The notes: generated by a model not told the origin, from the letters alone. Positions 40,949-50,005 are shown, numbered from the stretch's first letter. The stretch: DNA of 64,000 nucleotides from Microcoleus sp. FACHB-672 (GCF_014695725.1 NZ_JACJOU010000019.1:248001-312000); one strand, 5' to 3'. Numbers and translations: made by a program.

Positions 40949-42307
40949 TTAAGCCTTTTGTGGTTGTTTACCCTTACGCAAGCGACCGGCACCCAATGCC
41001 CCAAATGCCAATAGACCAAATATAGAAGCCGGTTCGGGAACGTGTTCTGATTGATGGCAGGGCATATCACAGGGCATATTTATTTCGTCAGGACACGGCT
41101 CATCCCCATGATAGGCACTATGGCCCCAAGGATTGTACATATTGCCGGTAGTATCTGAGAATAAGTCTTCCGGGGCGCTAGCCATCAGGAACGATGAGAA
41201 ATTAGAATTGGGTGGACTAACACCTGGTAAACCCGGGATTAAGGCCGCTAAGTCAGCGGCAACCCTTGATTGACCTCCATCCCAAGGCCACATTGGCTGG
41301 AGCCGGTCGTGTCCGTAAGCCTGGGTACCAATAGCAGCATAAGCCCCTACACCATCCAAACGACCAGTACCCGCAACAGCAGTCTGCCATCTGGCCCAGA
41401 GGCGGTCTATGTTGGCATGAAGCATCCAAAACTCTGGAGCGTTGGGAGAAGTCATGGTGTTCATTGAGCCTCCCACCCAGTTGTGCATGGGGTTGTGGAT
41501 GTTTAACTCGAGCCGAGTGTTTAGAGTAAGATAGCTGGTTGTATTGAGTGCTGTATTTTCCTGGGCAGCGGTGATCATTCCCCGATTCGTTGCAGTTCTT
41601 GGGGCGAACACGCCCAAATTGCGTCTGAGTGGTTGTCTGCCGGTGGAGGTTCCCAGCCAAACGTCGCCACTCAAGTCACTTCTCTGAACCCATCCGTTGG
41701 CCGCTGTGAAAGGCCCTGTTTGAACCGGCCCACCAGGAGTTCCATTGGGGTTAATCCCATTGCCTCCGAGAAAATTGTTTGTAAAGAGCACGTTTTGAGA
41801 GCCATTAATATCCGTCCAATCCCAGTAGGGAATTGTGACAGTCGGATCTACTGTTTGTAGTGCCCTTTCAAATTCATATATAAATGCCCGGTGCCACGGC
41901 AAAAAGCCGGCCCTGCCATGTGCTGCATTGACTAAGGGACGCCCATCTGGCCCAGGGCGACCGGCTAAATCCATCGCTCCCAAATGGGTTGCTACAAATT
42001 GGTCGTACTCACTGACGACAGCGCCGTTAGCAGCCGTCACTGTTCTTGTTTTTAACGTCTGGATAGCACTAACGAATCTTGATATCTCAGTCGCATTCAA
42101 GCTAGCCGCGCTTCTTCTGACCTGTAAACCTGCTGTGCCGCCTGGAACATTTATACCGCTGTATGTGTAACCCAGCGCGCTAAAATCCAGAACGTCATTT
42201 GGTCTGTAGTTGCGGCTAAAAGTATATGCTTGCGCTTGTACTGCACCAAACACGATAGCACTGCCTGTTATTAAGCCGAGCCAGCTAGAAGCGCGTTTTA
42301 GATTCAT
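40949..42307 (-). CDS. Secreted tyrosinase-family copper oxidase with PEP-CTERM tail (paralogue 2)
   Basis: From the ATG at 42307, preceded by GAAGGATAATTAC, the protein has 452 residues and begins MNLKRASSWLGLITGSAIV, a Sec signal ending near AQAYTFS. The tyrosinase motifs mirror paralogue 1: VATHLGAMD, HGRAGFLPWHRAFIYEFERAL, HNPMHNWVGG and MLHANIDRLW. The C-terminus again has a Cys/His motif (CPDEINMPCDMPCHQSEH), VPEPASIFGLLAFGALGAG and a basic end. An upstream in-frame start at 42367 would add 20 residues that spoil the signal. Tandem duplication with divergence is the likely origin. Confidence 0.9.
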   Translation of the reverse strand: MNLKRASSWLGLITGSAIVFGAVQAQAYTFSRNYRPNDVLDFSALGYTYSGINVPGGTAGLQVRRSAASLNATEISRFVSAIQTLKTRTVTAANGAVVSEYDQFVATHLGAMDLAGRPGPDGRPLVNAAHGRAGFLPWHRAFIYEFERALQTVDPTVTIPYWDWTDINGSQNVLFTNNFLGGNGINPNGTPGGPVQTGPFTAANGWVQRSDLSGDVWLGTSTGRQPLRRNLGVFAPRTATNRGMITAAQENTALNTTSYLTLNTRLELNIHNPMHNWVGGSMNTMTSPNAPEFWMLHANIDRLWARWQTAVAGTGRLDGVGAYAAIGTQAYGHDRLQPMWPWDGGQSRVAADLAALIPGLPGVSPPNSNFSSFLMASAPEDLFSDTTGNMYNPWGHSAYHGDEPCPDEINMPCDMPCHQSEHVPEPASIFGLLAFGALGAGRLRKGKQPQKA

Positions 42308-43291
42308 GTAATTATCCTTCCAACACAATACAAATTTCAGGGGCTGGATGCTAAACGACATTCGCAATATTCTCGGCTGACCCTGAGCTACAAATATTTA
42401 GTGAATTAATCCCGCGTTCTTTAGAGATTTTTGGTTACGCTTATCCCAGGATAAAGCCATCTCGACATATTCACACTCAAAATCTCTGTATTTTCACGGA
42501 ATCTTTATAAATTTCTGCTAGAAAAAATAACTTGAGCTTTAAAGAGAAGGCTGTAATTTCCCATACGCTTTCTCATTTTTACTTAAAAAGTATTGTTAAA
42601 AAAATAATAAATACGGCAAGCAATTTTAAAAAAAGCTAGGATATTATTGTTTTGAGCTTATATTTTTTTAGTAATTTGAGTCCTACTGAATTATTATAAA
42701 ATTTATTGAGACTCCCAGCTTTTTTTTTATTAAAATCCTTGAACTGCTTACGCATCAACCCATCTCGCTCTGGCTGAATGGCCGTACAGCTTGTTTATTA
42801 TATTAATTTTAAAACGAACTCTGGATTAATCACGTAAGTACAATAACTGAATTAGTTTATTTTACAAATAAAAATATTTAGGTGTTTGTAGTTATACTTA
42901 AGTAGCGAATATTTTCAATAGCTACTAGGTTCAGTGTATTTTAAAAAAATGAATAAATTAATAATAAATAGTTTTCTTAACCGAAGATTATGTAAAGATC
43001 TTGTAAAGATAATCACTTGATAACTAAATAGGTATTATGTAAAGCACAAGAAATACAACTACTGAGTGCGACAGAGTGGTTAGATGCATTGATGAATGGT
43101 TCCAAAAAGCAGACTTTTATGAACTGATCTTAACCGGCAACCTATAAGCTGAGCATCCCCCTACGGAATTACGCGGAGTGATCGTGAGTGGTGAGCGAGT
43201 AACTGAGTGTATCGCTCAAATCCTTGGACTGAATAAGTTTATAGCGCTCCACACTCAGCACTCACCACCAGGAGAAGAAAGTACCTTAGAC
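42308..43291. other. Long A/T-rich region upstream of the tyrosinase pair
   Basis: 984 bases between the divergently placed tyrosinase 2 start and the ald stop. The DNA is strongly A/T-rich, with poly-T and poly-A runs. I see no gene; the promoter of tyrosinase 2 should lie in the left part. Confidence 0.5.
42991..43044. promoter_or_regulatory. Direct repeats TGTAAAGAT, possible response-regulator site
   Basis: TGTAAAGAT stands at 42991-42999 and 43002-43010, exactly 11 bases apart, with a third TGTAAAG at 43038-43044. Helical-period direct repeats are the form bound by OmpR/PhoB-type dimers. The nearest plausible target start is about 680 bases away, so the role is uncertain. Confidence 0.3.
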
Positions 43292-44386
43292 TTAGGACAT
43301 TGCCGCTAAATCAGGAAAAACTTCCCGCACCGCCGGATGGACGATCTGGTGGTTTCGCACATTTAGCCCACTTGCCAAAACCGGCTCAGAGTCTAAGGCT
43401 TTGATCCCCTGATTTGCCAACTTGAGTACATACGGTAAAGTGCTGTTATTAAGGGCTTGGGTTGCAGTCCACGGAACTGCCCCAGGCATATTCGGTACCC
43501 CATAGTGAACAACGCCCTCTTCTACATAGGTGGGATGGGTATGAGAGGTTGGGCGCAATGTTTCCACACACCCCCCCTGATCTACCGCAACATCAATAAT
43601 CACAGAGCCTGGACGCATTTTTCCGATAAGATTTCGAGATACAAGCACCGGCGCGCGTCGTCCTAATACTAAAACAGCCCCGATCAGCAAGTCAGCATCT
43701 GGAACGAGGGACTCAATTTGCAAGGGCTGACTGTAAAGTAGCTGAACTCTAGAGCCAAAGAGGGTTTCGAGATAGGCTAAACGCTCAACGTTGATATCTA
43801 AAATCTGAACTTGAGCGCCCATTCCTACAGCCATTCGTGCCGCTTCTGTGCCAACAACACCGGCACCTAAAATCACGACTTTACCGGGCATTACCCCAGG
43901 AACTCCGCCTAAGAGAACGCCTCGCCCTCCCTGCTGGCGCTCTAAAAATCTCGATCCAAACTGCACTGCTAACCTGCCGGCGATGATGCTCATCGGCGTA
44001 AGTAGAGGCAGTCGTTTATCTGGTAGTTCGACGGTTTCATAAGCGATCGCGCTGACGCCAGAATCAATCAGATGCTCTGTCAAAGTCCGATCAGCAGCTA
44101 GGTGCAAATAGGTAAAGAGCAACTGCTCTTTCTGGAGAAACGGGTACTCTGGCGACAGCGGTTCCTTGACTTTAACAACGAGTTCTCTATCCCAAGCGTC
44201 TTTGGCGCTGCCAACAATTTTAGCGCCGGCCTGAACATAATCTTCATCCTGCAAGCCGGCACCGGCACCCGCGCCGGTTTCCACAAACACCGAATGACCC
44301 TTTTCACACAATACCCGAACGCTGCTCGGACTCAACCCGACACGAAACTCCTGATCCTTCGTTTCCTTAGGAACGCCAATTTCCAT
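43292..44386 (-). CDS. ald: Alanine dehydrogenase
   Basis: The 364-residue protein from the ATG at 44386 (AAGAGGTGGCAG upstream) begins MEIGVPKETKDQEFRVGLSP, the conserved start of alanine dehydrogenase, and has the nucleotide fold KVVILGAGVVGTEAARMA in the middle and VPNMPGAVPWTATQALNN near the C-terminus. It converts L-alanine and NAD+ to pyruvate, ammonia and NADH, reversibly. A 29-residue upstream extension to 44473 is in frame but unlike the family. It is divergent from the molbindin gene. Confidence 0.93.
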   Translation of the reverse strand: MEIGVPKETKDQEFRVGLSPSSVRVLCEKGHSVFVETGAGAGAGLQDEDYVQAGAKIVGSAKDAWDRELVVKVKEPLSPEYPFLQKEQLLFTYLHLAADRTLTEHLIDSGVSAIAYETVELPDKRLPLLTPMSIIAGRLAVQFGSRFLERQQGGRGVLLGGVPGVMPGKVVILGAGVVGTEAARMAVGMGAQVQILDINVERLAYLETLFGSRVQLLYSQPLQIESLVPDADLLIGAVLVLGRRAPVLVSRNLIGKMRPGSVIIDVAVDQGGCVETLRPTSHTHPTYVEEGVVHYGVPNMPGAVPWTATQALNNSTLPYVLKLANQGIKALDSEPVLASGLNVRNHQIVHPAVREVFPDLAAMS

Positions 44387-44524
44387 CTGCCACCTCTTTA
44401 TGACCCATGCTTTTAGCTTATGTCTTTGCTGACTTGCGCTGCGAATACTCTCACTGTATGACAGCTGGCTCATGGTTTGCTGCTATCCTATCGAGAGAGT
44501 TTGGCCATATTTGAGGTGCCGGCA

Positions 44525-44743
44525 GTGACGATTAAAATTAGCGGGCGCAATCAGCTCACAGGTAGAGTGACGGATATTCAACTGGGAGATATCATGGCAG
44601 AAGTCACAATTCAAGTTGGAGATAACTTGATCGATGCAGTGATCACGCGCCGGTCTGCAGAAAATCTTAAAATTGCCATAGGGGACGAAGTGACAGCCCT
44701 GATCAAAGCAACAGAAGTCATGGTCATCAAAGCGGTTGATTAG
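44525..44743 (+). CDS. Molbindin-like TOBE-domain protein
   Basis: From a GTG at 44525 the product has 72 residues and is one Mop/TOBE unit: MTIKISGRNQLTGRVTDIQL, then AEVTIQVGDNLIDAVITRRSA and AIGDEVTALIKATEVMVIK. Molbindins bind molybdate or tungstate as oligomers and buffer it. GAGG eight bases before the GTG decides the start; an upstream ATG at 44477 would add 16 residues. No molybdate transporter is beside it. Confidence 0.87.
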   Translation: MTIKISGRNQLTGRVTDIQLGDIMAEVTIQVGDNLIDAVITRRSAENLKIAIGDEVTALIKATEVMVIKAVD

Positions 44744-44837
44744 ATTCAGTTCCTCAAAGTCGTGGTTGACGCGATACCAACCATCTTTACAATGGAAGAC
44801 AATAAATGGTAAAGAATTGTAACTAAGCGACAAAACC

Positions 44838-45008
44838 ATGACTCAACCACAACCCACCACCACACCCAAACTTGAGGAGCCGAAGTTTGGTTTTAATGAC
44901 TACGCCGAGCGCTTGAACGGTCGAGCTGCGATGATTGGCTTTGCGCTAACCGTAATCATTGAGTATGTCACCGGCCAGGGTTTGCTGGAATGGCTTGGAC
45001 TTAAGTAA
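44838..45008 (+). CDS. High-light-inducible protein (HLIP/SCP)
   Basis: A 56-codon gene with ATG at 44838. The single membrane helix carries the chlorophyll-binding motif ERLNGRAAMIGF at about residues 24-35 and the protein ends WLGLK, as in one-helix members of the Lhc superfamily. The N-terminal half is a soluble Pro/Thr-rich stretch. HLIPs protect photosystem II and chlorophyll synthase under high light, and HliD-type HLIPs form a complex with Ycf39, also present in this window at 62708. The gene has its own spacing from mop (94 bases). Confidence 0.93.
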   Translation: MTQPQPTTTPKLEEPKFGFNDYAERLNGRAAMIGFALTVIIEYVTGQGLLEWLGLK

Positions 45009-45014
45009 GTTCAA

Positions 45015-45096
45015 CAAGTAACCCTTCCCAAACTGAAACAAGCAGCGCTTGCTGCAAGTCTTTGCACTTAGAAGCTTGCTCGGGAAAGGTTACTTG
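45015..45096. terminator. Composite stem-loop downstream of the HLIP gene
   Basis: CAAGTAACCCTTCCC at 45015-45029 pairs with GGGAAAGGTTACTTG at 45082-45096 with one mismatch, closing a loop that itself contains GCAGC-GCTT-GCTGC. A T-run is lacking, so it may act as 3' transcript stabiliser or small RNA rather than a classical terminator. Confidence 0.55.
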
Positions 45097-45247
45097 CTCT
45101 ATACCAATTGAAGGAATTCAAGTTTTGTCAAGATTTCCTACGCCTTAAGGTGTAAGTTTAAGCTAGAGTATCCTTGAGCTAGAAGCGTTAAAGCGTTGTT
45201 AGCACTGTAAGTTTTAAGATCGGAAATAAATAGGAACCAAGCAGACT

Positions 45248-45544
45248 GTGATGAACGTTGTATGGCCTCGAATTTTGAAGTCAGCCTATCGTAGAGAACC
45301 AATTACCAGCTTTATCATTACAGTTGGAGCTGTAGATGCTGTAATTGGGGGGATCGGCTCTCGCGGATCGTTGCTCACCTTCGGACTCACTATGGCCGGC
45401 GTTGCCCTCGCTCTGCGTTGGTGGCAATTCCAGCGCAGTCAAGTTGAACAACCAGAACGAGTCCCGGAACTGTACTTGCCGGCAAGCTCATCACGCCCTC
45501 AGTTGCCCCAGTTGGCACCGGCTAAGAAACGGCGTCCTCAATAA
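45248..45544 (+). CDS. Small conserved membrane protein
   Basis: 98 residues from a GTG at 45248 (an ATG follows at 45251). It has a basic N-terminus (WPRILKSAYRREP), one or two hydrophobic segments (FIITVGAVDAVIGGIG and LLTFGLTMAGVALALRWW) and a Pro-rich, Lys/Arg-ending tail. I recall this pattern from cyanobacterial genomes but know no function. Confidence 0.7.
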   Translation: MMNVVWPRILKSAYRREPITSFIITVGAVDAVIGGIGSRGSLLTFGLTMAGVALALRWWQFQRSQVEQPERVPELYLPASSSRPQLPQLAPAKKRRPQ

Positions 45545-45820
45545 AAAATGCAGGAGTTTGTCAAGGCGGGTTGAGTGATAATTTTGACTGTGTAATTAGC
45601 ACGGTGGTTAAACCCGCTCATTGGAAAAGTTGAGATGGAAATCCGCTCACGGTAGCAGCATAGCAAAAGTTTCCAGCCCTCCATCGGCTGGCGCGTACCA
45701 TTTTTTTCTTGTAATAATTTTTACTGCTTGCCGGCTAGAGCGGATTAGCTTAGTAGAAGAAGAAGAAACTTAGCGAGCTTTGTAGCTCATCACCAGGCAA
45801 ATCTTATTAAAACGAGAATT

Positions 45821-46258
45821 ATGAACACTCGCGCTATCGCCAAATTGCTTAAAATTGGCGAAGTAGCAGCCGGCACAGGGTTGCCGGTTAAAACCATTCG
45901 CTACTACGATGAAATTGGTTTGCTGGCTCCTACCGTAGAACGCTCTGATTCAGGATACCGACTTTTTAATGAAGCGATCATGAATCGGTTAGCATTTATT
46001 AAGCGAGCGCAATCTTTAGGACTTAGTCTCAGTGAAATACAAGAACTTTTGAGCGTCCATGATGGCGGAGCTTTACCTTGCGGAGAAGTCAAACACCGGC
46101 TGCAAACAAAATTAGAAGAAATTGCCGAACAAATTGCAGCTTTGGAAATGCTAAAAGCTGAATTACAAGGGCTGCTAAGCGGATGGGAAGAACAGCCGCC
46201 GGCTCACCTAATCGCTCAAACAATATGTCCAAACATTCAATCGAACAATGATGAATGA
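45821..46258 (+). CDS. MerR-family transcriptional regulator (metal or redox type)
   Basis: The 145-residue protein has the MerR winged helix (KIGEVAAGTGLPVKTIRYYD), a YRLF wing motif, and a dimerisation coiled coil (LQTKLEEIAEQIAALEML). The C-terminal half has a single Cys in GGALPCGEVK and another near the end, less than the two-Cys loops of CueR or ZntR, so the signal is unclear. Its stop is six bases before the WD40 gene, so the two form a transcription unit. ATG at 45821. Confidence 0.87.
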   Translation: MNTRAIAKLLKIGEVAAGTGLPVKTIRYYDEIGLLAPTVERSDSGYRLFNEAIMNRLAFIKRAQSLGLSLSEIQELLSVHDGGALPCGEVKHRLQTKLEEIAEQIAALEMLKAELQGLLSGWEEQPPAHLIAQTICPNIQSNNDE

Positions 46259-46264
46259 TGAAGG

Positions 46265-47374
46265 ATGAAAAAAATTCTGCATTTGGCCTCCTCAATTTTG
46301 CACTTTCTTAGGTGGAAGACTGTGATATTTGGCGTTCTTTTTGCAGTTCTCATTGCAAACACCTCTCAATCTCCAAGTGTTAATGCAACACCAAAAAGCC
46401 AAATTTCAATGACCCAAGCTGCTGCCCGAATCATCCCTAGTATCGATGCTTGGAAAAGTCCACGACTTGTTCGGATTTTGGAGGATCATAAAGGAACTGT
46501 TGAAAGCCTTTCCTTCAGTCCAGACGGGCAAATTCTTGCCAGTGGTGGAGGGAGTTTAGATCCTAGAATTAGAATTTGGGATTTGCAAAAAGGGGAAAAA
46601 ATTCGCACCCTTAAAGGACATAAAACGAGAGTGCTAGCACTAGCCATTGCCTCAGATGGTGAAACACTCGCCAGTGGCAGTGATGACTCCCTACTCAATA
46701 TTTGGAATTTTAAAACCGGCAAGTTAAATCATACGTTCTCAGAGCCGGCTAGCAATATATTATCTCTAGCGATTAGCCCGAACGGTCAAACTCTCGTCAG
46801 CGGCGGTTTGGATGGCATTAAATTATGGGATTTAACGAAGCAGCGACCCGTGCAAAATTGGGTGCGCTATGAGATTTTTTATTCAGTTGCAATTAGTCCT
46901 GATGGGCGTTTGCTAGTGAGTGGTAGCAAAGACGCAACGGTAAAAGTGTGGGATTTGTCCACCGGCAACTTCATCGGAACCCTGAAGGGGCATACACAGC
47001 CGGTAAGTGCACTTGTTTTCACGCCAGACAGTCAAACATTAATTACCGGCAGTTACGATACTGCAATTAAAGCGTGGAATATCCAAACAGGAGAACTGAT
47101 TCACACACTTTTTGACCATACCAACCAGATTGATTCTCTGGCGATGAATCCAGACGGGCAAACATTAGCAAGTGCCGGTCATGATGGTATCCGAATCTGG
47201 GACTTAAACACTCAGCAACTAATTGTCAAGTTTCCCGCCCATTCTGACTGGGTGCAATCCTTGGCGTTCAGCCCAGATGGGCAAACGCTTGCTACTGGGG
47301 GATTTGACAGCTTGATTAAGATTTGGCAAGCCAATCCCCTGCCTCAAGAAGTTTTAACCGACAACGGAATTTAA
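46265..47374 (+). CDS. WD40-repeat protein with N-terminal membrane anchor
   Basis: The 369-residue protein has a membrane segment or signal at about residues 14-35 and seven WD40 units from about 70 to the end (for example GHKTRVLALAIASDGETLASGSDDSLLNIW and IKIWQ-type ends), enough for one complete beta-propeller. WD40 propellers are interaction platforms; here the side facing the periplasm or lumen is likely if the N-terminus is a signal. It follows the MerR gene directly with GAAGG before its ATG. Partner unknown. Confidence 0.88.
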   Translation: MKKILHLASSILHFLRWKTVIFGVLFAVLIANTSQSPSVNATPKSQISMTQAAARIIPSIDAWKSPRLVRILEDHKGTVESLSFSPDGQILASGGGSLDPRIRIWDLQKGEKIRTLKGHKTRVLALAIASDGETLASGSDDSLLNIWNFKTGKLNHTFSEPASNILSLAISPNGQTLVSGGLDGIKLWDLTKQRPVQNWVRYEIFYSVAISPDGRLLVSGSKDATVKVWDLSTGNFIGTLKGHTQPVSALVFTPDSQTLITGSYDTAIKAWNIQTGELIHTLFDHTNQIDSLAMNPDGQTLASAGHDGIRIWDLNTQQLIVKFPAHSDWVQSLAFSPDGQTLATGGFDSLIKIWQANPLPQEVLTDNGI

Positions 47375-47399
47375 ACTTTTATCTGAAAAGCTTGGAGTG

Positions 47400-47430
47400 G
47401 TGGCATCTTGCCGGCTAGAAATATTACAAT
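47400..47430. repeat. CATCTTGCC-type dispersed repeat, short copy
   Basis: GTGGCATCTTGCCGGCTAG followed by AAATATT, in the 81-base gap between the convergent WD40 and NERD-helicase genes. It matches the left block of the copies at 26938 and 35566. Confidence 0.5.
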
Positions 47431-47455
47431 CTACTTAGATTCCTATAACGCTCGC

Positions 47456-49639
47456 TCAAACTCCTTCTTTGTCACCAATATCTCGCTTTAAGGGGCGCTT
47501 ATAAGTAAATGAAAAAGTGTCTCCACTATCTATCACCTGCTGTATTTCTTCATACATTGGATAATCACCAACCCCGCTAAGATTTGCCCAACCTCGCGCC
47601 CGTGTTAAGGCAATAAATAACTGATTACGCAAGCTAACATCACTCTCATTTCGAGCAACATTATCACAGCCAACTACATAAACCATATTTGCCTCATTGC
47701 CTTTTGCGCGGGGAACCCGAGACACGGTAACGCCACCCTCCTTCCAAAAACAATTTGGTTTCTGGTGTGGCCACTGAGGTTTTAGTTCATTTAATTCTAA
47801 AGCAGTCGGAATGTAGATATCAATACCTTGTTCTATCAAGAAACTTGCCACTTGATTTTCTAACTCAATAGCATCTTCGCTAGCGCCTAATACGACAACT
47901 AAAATGTCTCGGCTGGGCTTAAGTTCGTCTTCGCTCAGGTTATGCCAAATCTTCTCAGAAAGTGCGCTCAATTCTGCTTTACGAGAGCGATAAATATTAA
48001 ATTCTAATACAGGTTCTCCCCACAGTTCACCTATAGGATTCGGTGAATTTTGAGGAGGCCGGTGAAGCGTGATTTGCTGCCCTGGAATAAACTTGCCGGT
48101 GACTTCATAGCCAATTGCTCTCCAATCATCTGCACGGGTAATTCCTGTTAGCATTCCCTCTGAACGAAGCAATCCCATTCCTATCGCATGAGCTGCTGTA
48201 AGAATTGGCCCTGGCGTGCGGTAGCACCGGCGCATCACTTCATATTTTTTAATTCCCCCCGGATACTGCGCTCCTTTGGTTAATAACCCGCTAATGTTTT
48301 CACCAAACAATTCTTTAGTCGTAGGAATTTTTAAGCTATCTAAACTTTGCGCTTCATCATACGCCCAAATTAATCGACGCTGCTCTGGATGTTCTGGATC
48401 GGCGGGGCGCAATGCCTGATACGCCAGCCAGTAAATTGCTTGTTTATCTTGATATTTTAAATCACCATCAGCAACTAAATCTTGCCCTTCATCAATCAAA
48501 ACTGCATCAAAAAGCGGTTGAATTTCTATCTCTTCAGCTAACCGCTTGCACAAGTCAGCTAATCCACGTCCAGGCTGTTTTTCCCTCGTGTCTCCTGCCG
48601 TTCTGCGTCGAATCCCGTGGAATTCACAAATTGTACTATAAAGTCCCGGTTGCTCTTTCGCTCCCCAGGCATGAAGCACTCGCAGCTTTTTATTTATCTT
48701 TGGATCATACTGAATATCTCCTCCACTGAAATGACGCAACCATTGAGCGACCGATCCAATCATTAAATCGTAAAGAGTGCGAGTAAAAAATACTAAGGCA
48801 ATATCCCACTCTGGATGCTTTAAATGCATATGGGCTGCTTTTTGACACAGCAAGACTGTTTTTCCTGAGCCGGCGATTCCCCGCATCCGCTGAATACCTG
48901 GAGGAATACCTTTACCGATATGTTCTTGTTGAAAATCTAATTCATAAAGTTTTTCTTGCAACGTTGAAATAATGCTAGCGCGAGTTTTATCGTTGCTAGA
49001 TTCAAGCGTGCGGGAAGGTTTTCTCAGCACCGGCATCCCGCCGATCACTGCGAGCATTAACTCCCACTGTTGCTCATCTAAATTACTCCCCGCTACAGCA
49101 GGATGGGTTTGTTGAATGCGTTCCACTAAGCCGGCTTCATTCAAATGCTCTTGGAAGATAATAGAAGGGCGATTGGGAAGTTTCTCAAAGCCTTTTTCTT
49201 GCCATTCTTTTTGGGTGATCAGAGGCAGTGCAACCAGCGCTCGTCCCGGAACTTTGCCACAAATAGCCGATTCACGATCACAGTAGGCAATTAGAGCCTT
49301 TAGTTGCCCTTCAGCTTGCTGATAAGGGTTTGATTCTGTGGCAAAAAAGTTCTGGAAACGCCACACATTTTCGTTAATTTCAATAATTTGATCAATGGTG
49401 ACAGATAGAATTTCAATAACGATTAGATTAAGTTCTTGATCGGCAATGAGAATATCTGGCTCTTTTCTGGTTTCTCCTACTTTGGAAAAAAGAGGATAGC
49501 GCCAGTAGCCGATACAACTTCTATCAGCAAACGCACTTCGTACTGCATCCCAAACTTTCTGTTCACCCGCTTCTGTGCTTGCTTCTAGCGGTTCTGTAGT
49601 GATGAACTTGCGACCCTGATCTTCGTTACCAACGGCCAT
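47456..49639 (-). CDS. NERD-domain UvrD/DUF2075-like helicase
   Basis: From the ATG at 49639 the protein has 727 residues. Residues 1-190 hold a NERD (nuclease-related) domain with EPDILIADQELNLIVIEI, a PD-(D/E)xK-like strand order. The helicase part has Walker A GIAGSGKT near 256, Walker B LIDEGQD near 383, and LFIALTRARGWANL as the UvrD motif VI. Such proteins act in DNA repair or in defence; context does not decide. A TTG at 49651 adds four residues. It is downstream of a small basic protein on the same strand. Confidence 0.85.
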   Translation of the reverse strand: MAVGNEDQGRKFITTEPLEASTEAGEQKVWDAVRSAFADRSCIGYWRYPLFSKVGETRKEPDILIADQELNLIVIEILSVTIDQIIEINENVWRFQNFFATESNPYQQAEGQLKALIAYCDRESAICGKVPGRALVALPLITQKEWQEKGFEKLPNRPSIIFQEHLNEAGLVERIQQTHPAVAGSNLDEQQWELMLAVIGGMPVLRKPSRTLESSNDKTRASIISTLQEKLYELDFQQEHIGKGIPPGIQRMRGIAGSGKTVLLCQKAAHMHLKHPEWDIALVFFTRTLYDLMIGSVAQWLRHFSGGDIQYDPKINKKLRVLHAWGAKEQPGLYSTICEFHGIRRRTAGDTREKQPGRGLADLCKRLAEEIEIQPLFDAVLIDEGQDLVADGDLKYQDKQAIYWLAYQALRPADPEHPEQRRLIWAYDEAQSLDSLKIPTTKELFGENISGLLTKGAQYPGGIKKYEVMRRCYRTPGPILTAAHAIGMGLLRSEGMLTGITRADDWRAIGYEVTGKFIPGQQITLHRPPQNSPNPIGELWGEPVLEFNIYRSRKAELSALSEKIWHNLSEDELKPSRDILVVVLGASEDAIELENQVASFLIEQGIDIYIPTALELNELKPQWPHQKPNCFWKEGGVTVSRVPRAKGNEANMVYVVGCDNVARNESDVSLRNQLFIALTRARGWANLSGVGDYPMYEEIQQVIDSGDTFSFTYKRPLKRDIGDKEGV

Positions 49640-49700
49640 CTGGCTTACCAAACCCTACTTGCTCAAAGCTAATGCATGACGGGTTAAAGCCGGCCCTCTT

Positions 49701-49943
49701 TCAACATTTTGTAAAATATCGCGCTGTAAGTCCCGCAAGACTGCCGGCTGGCAACCCCAAACAAAAAGGGAAGAGAACATCGCGTCCCTTCCCTTGATTA
49801 TTGTCTTGGGTTTCCCCTTGAAGCTTTTTGCGCAGTAGTTGCTGCTGTTTCTTGAGCTGTCGTGCTCGTGCAGCGCCGCCTTTGCCTTTGGAGTTTCTTC
49901 CCTCACGGCGAGGGGACTCCCAGCTTTTCAACCGTTGAGCCAT
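49701..49943 (-). CDS. Small basic protein, function unknown
   Basis: 80 residues from an ATG at 49943 with GAGGG upstream. The first 55 residues are highly basic and Gln-rich (GRNSKGKGGAARARQLKK and QQQLLRKKLQGE), which suggests RNA or DNA binding; the end is hydrophobic. A second frame (49655-49906) overlaps it, and its C-terminal half (QPAVLRDLQRDILQNVERG) also looks protein-like, so a frameshift between the two is possible. The gene lies between the helicase and tRNA-Leu genes. Confidence 0.55.
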   Translation of the reverse strand: MAQRLKSWESPRREGRNSKGKGGAARARQLKKQQQLLRKKLQGETQDNNQGKGRDVLFPFCLGLPAGSLAGLTARYFTKC

Positions 49944-50005
49944 AATGACTACCCTCTTTCAACTCAGTCACTTCTCAGCACTCAGCACTCGGTGCTAAAG
50001 AAAGT

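Noticed and set aside
47456-49943. NERD-helicase and small basic gene as a defence system
   Set aside because: No second defence gene, mobile element or other island feature is nearby; NERD-helicases also occur in repair.
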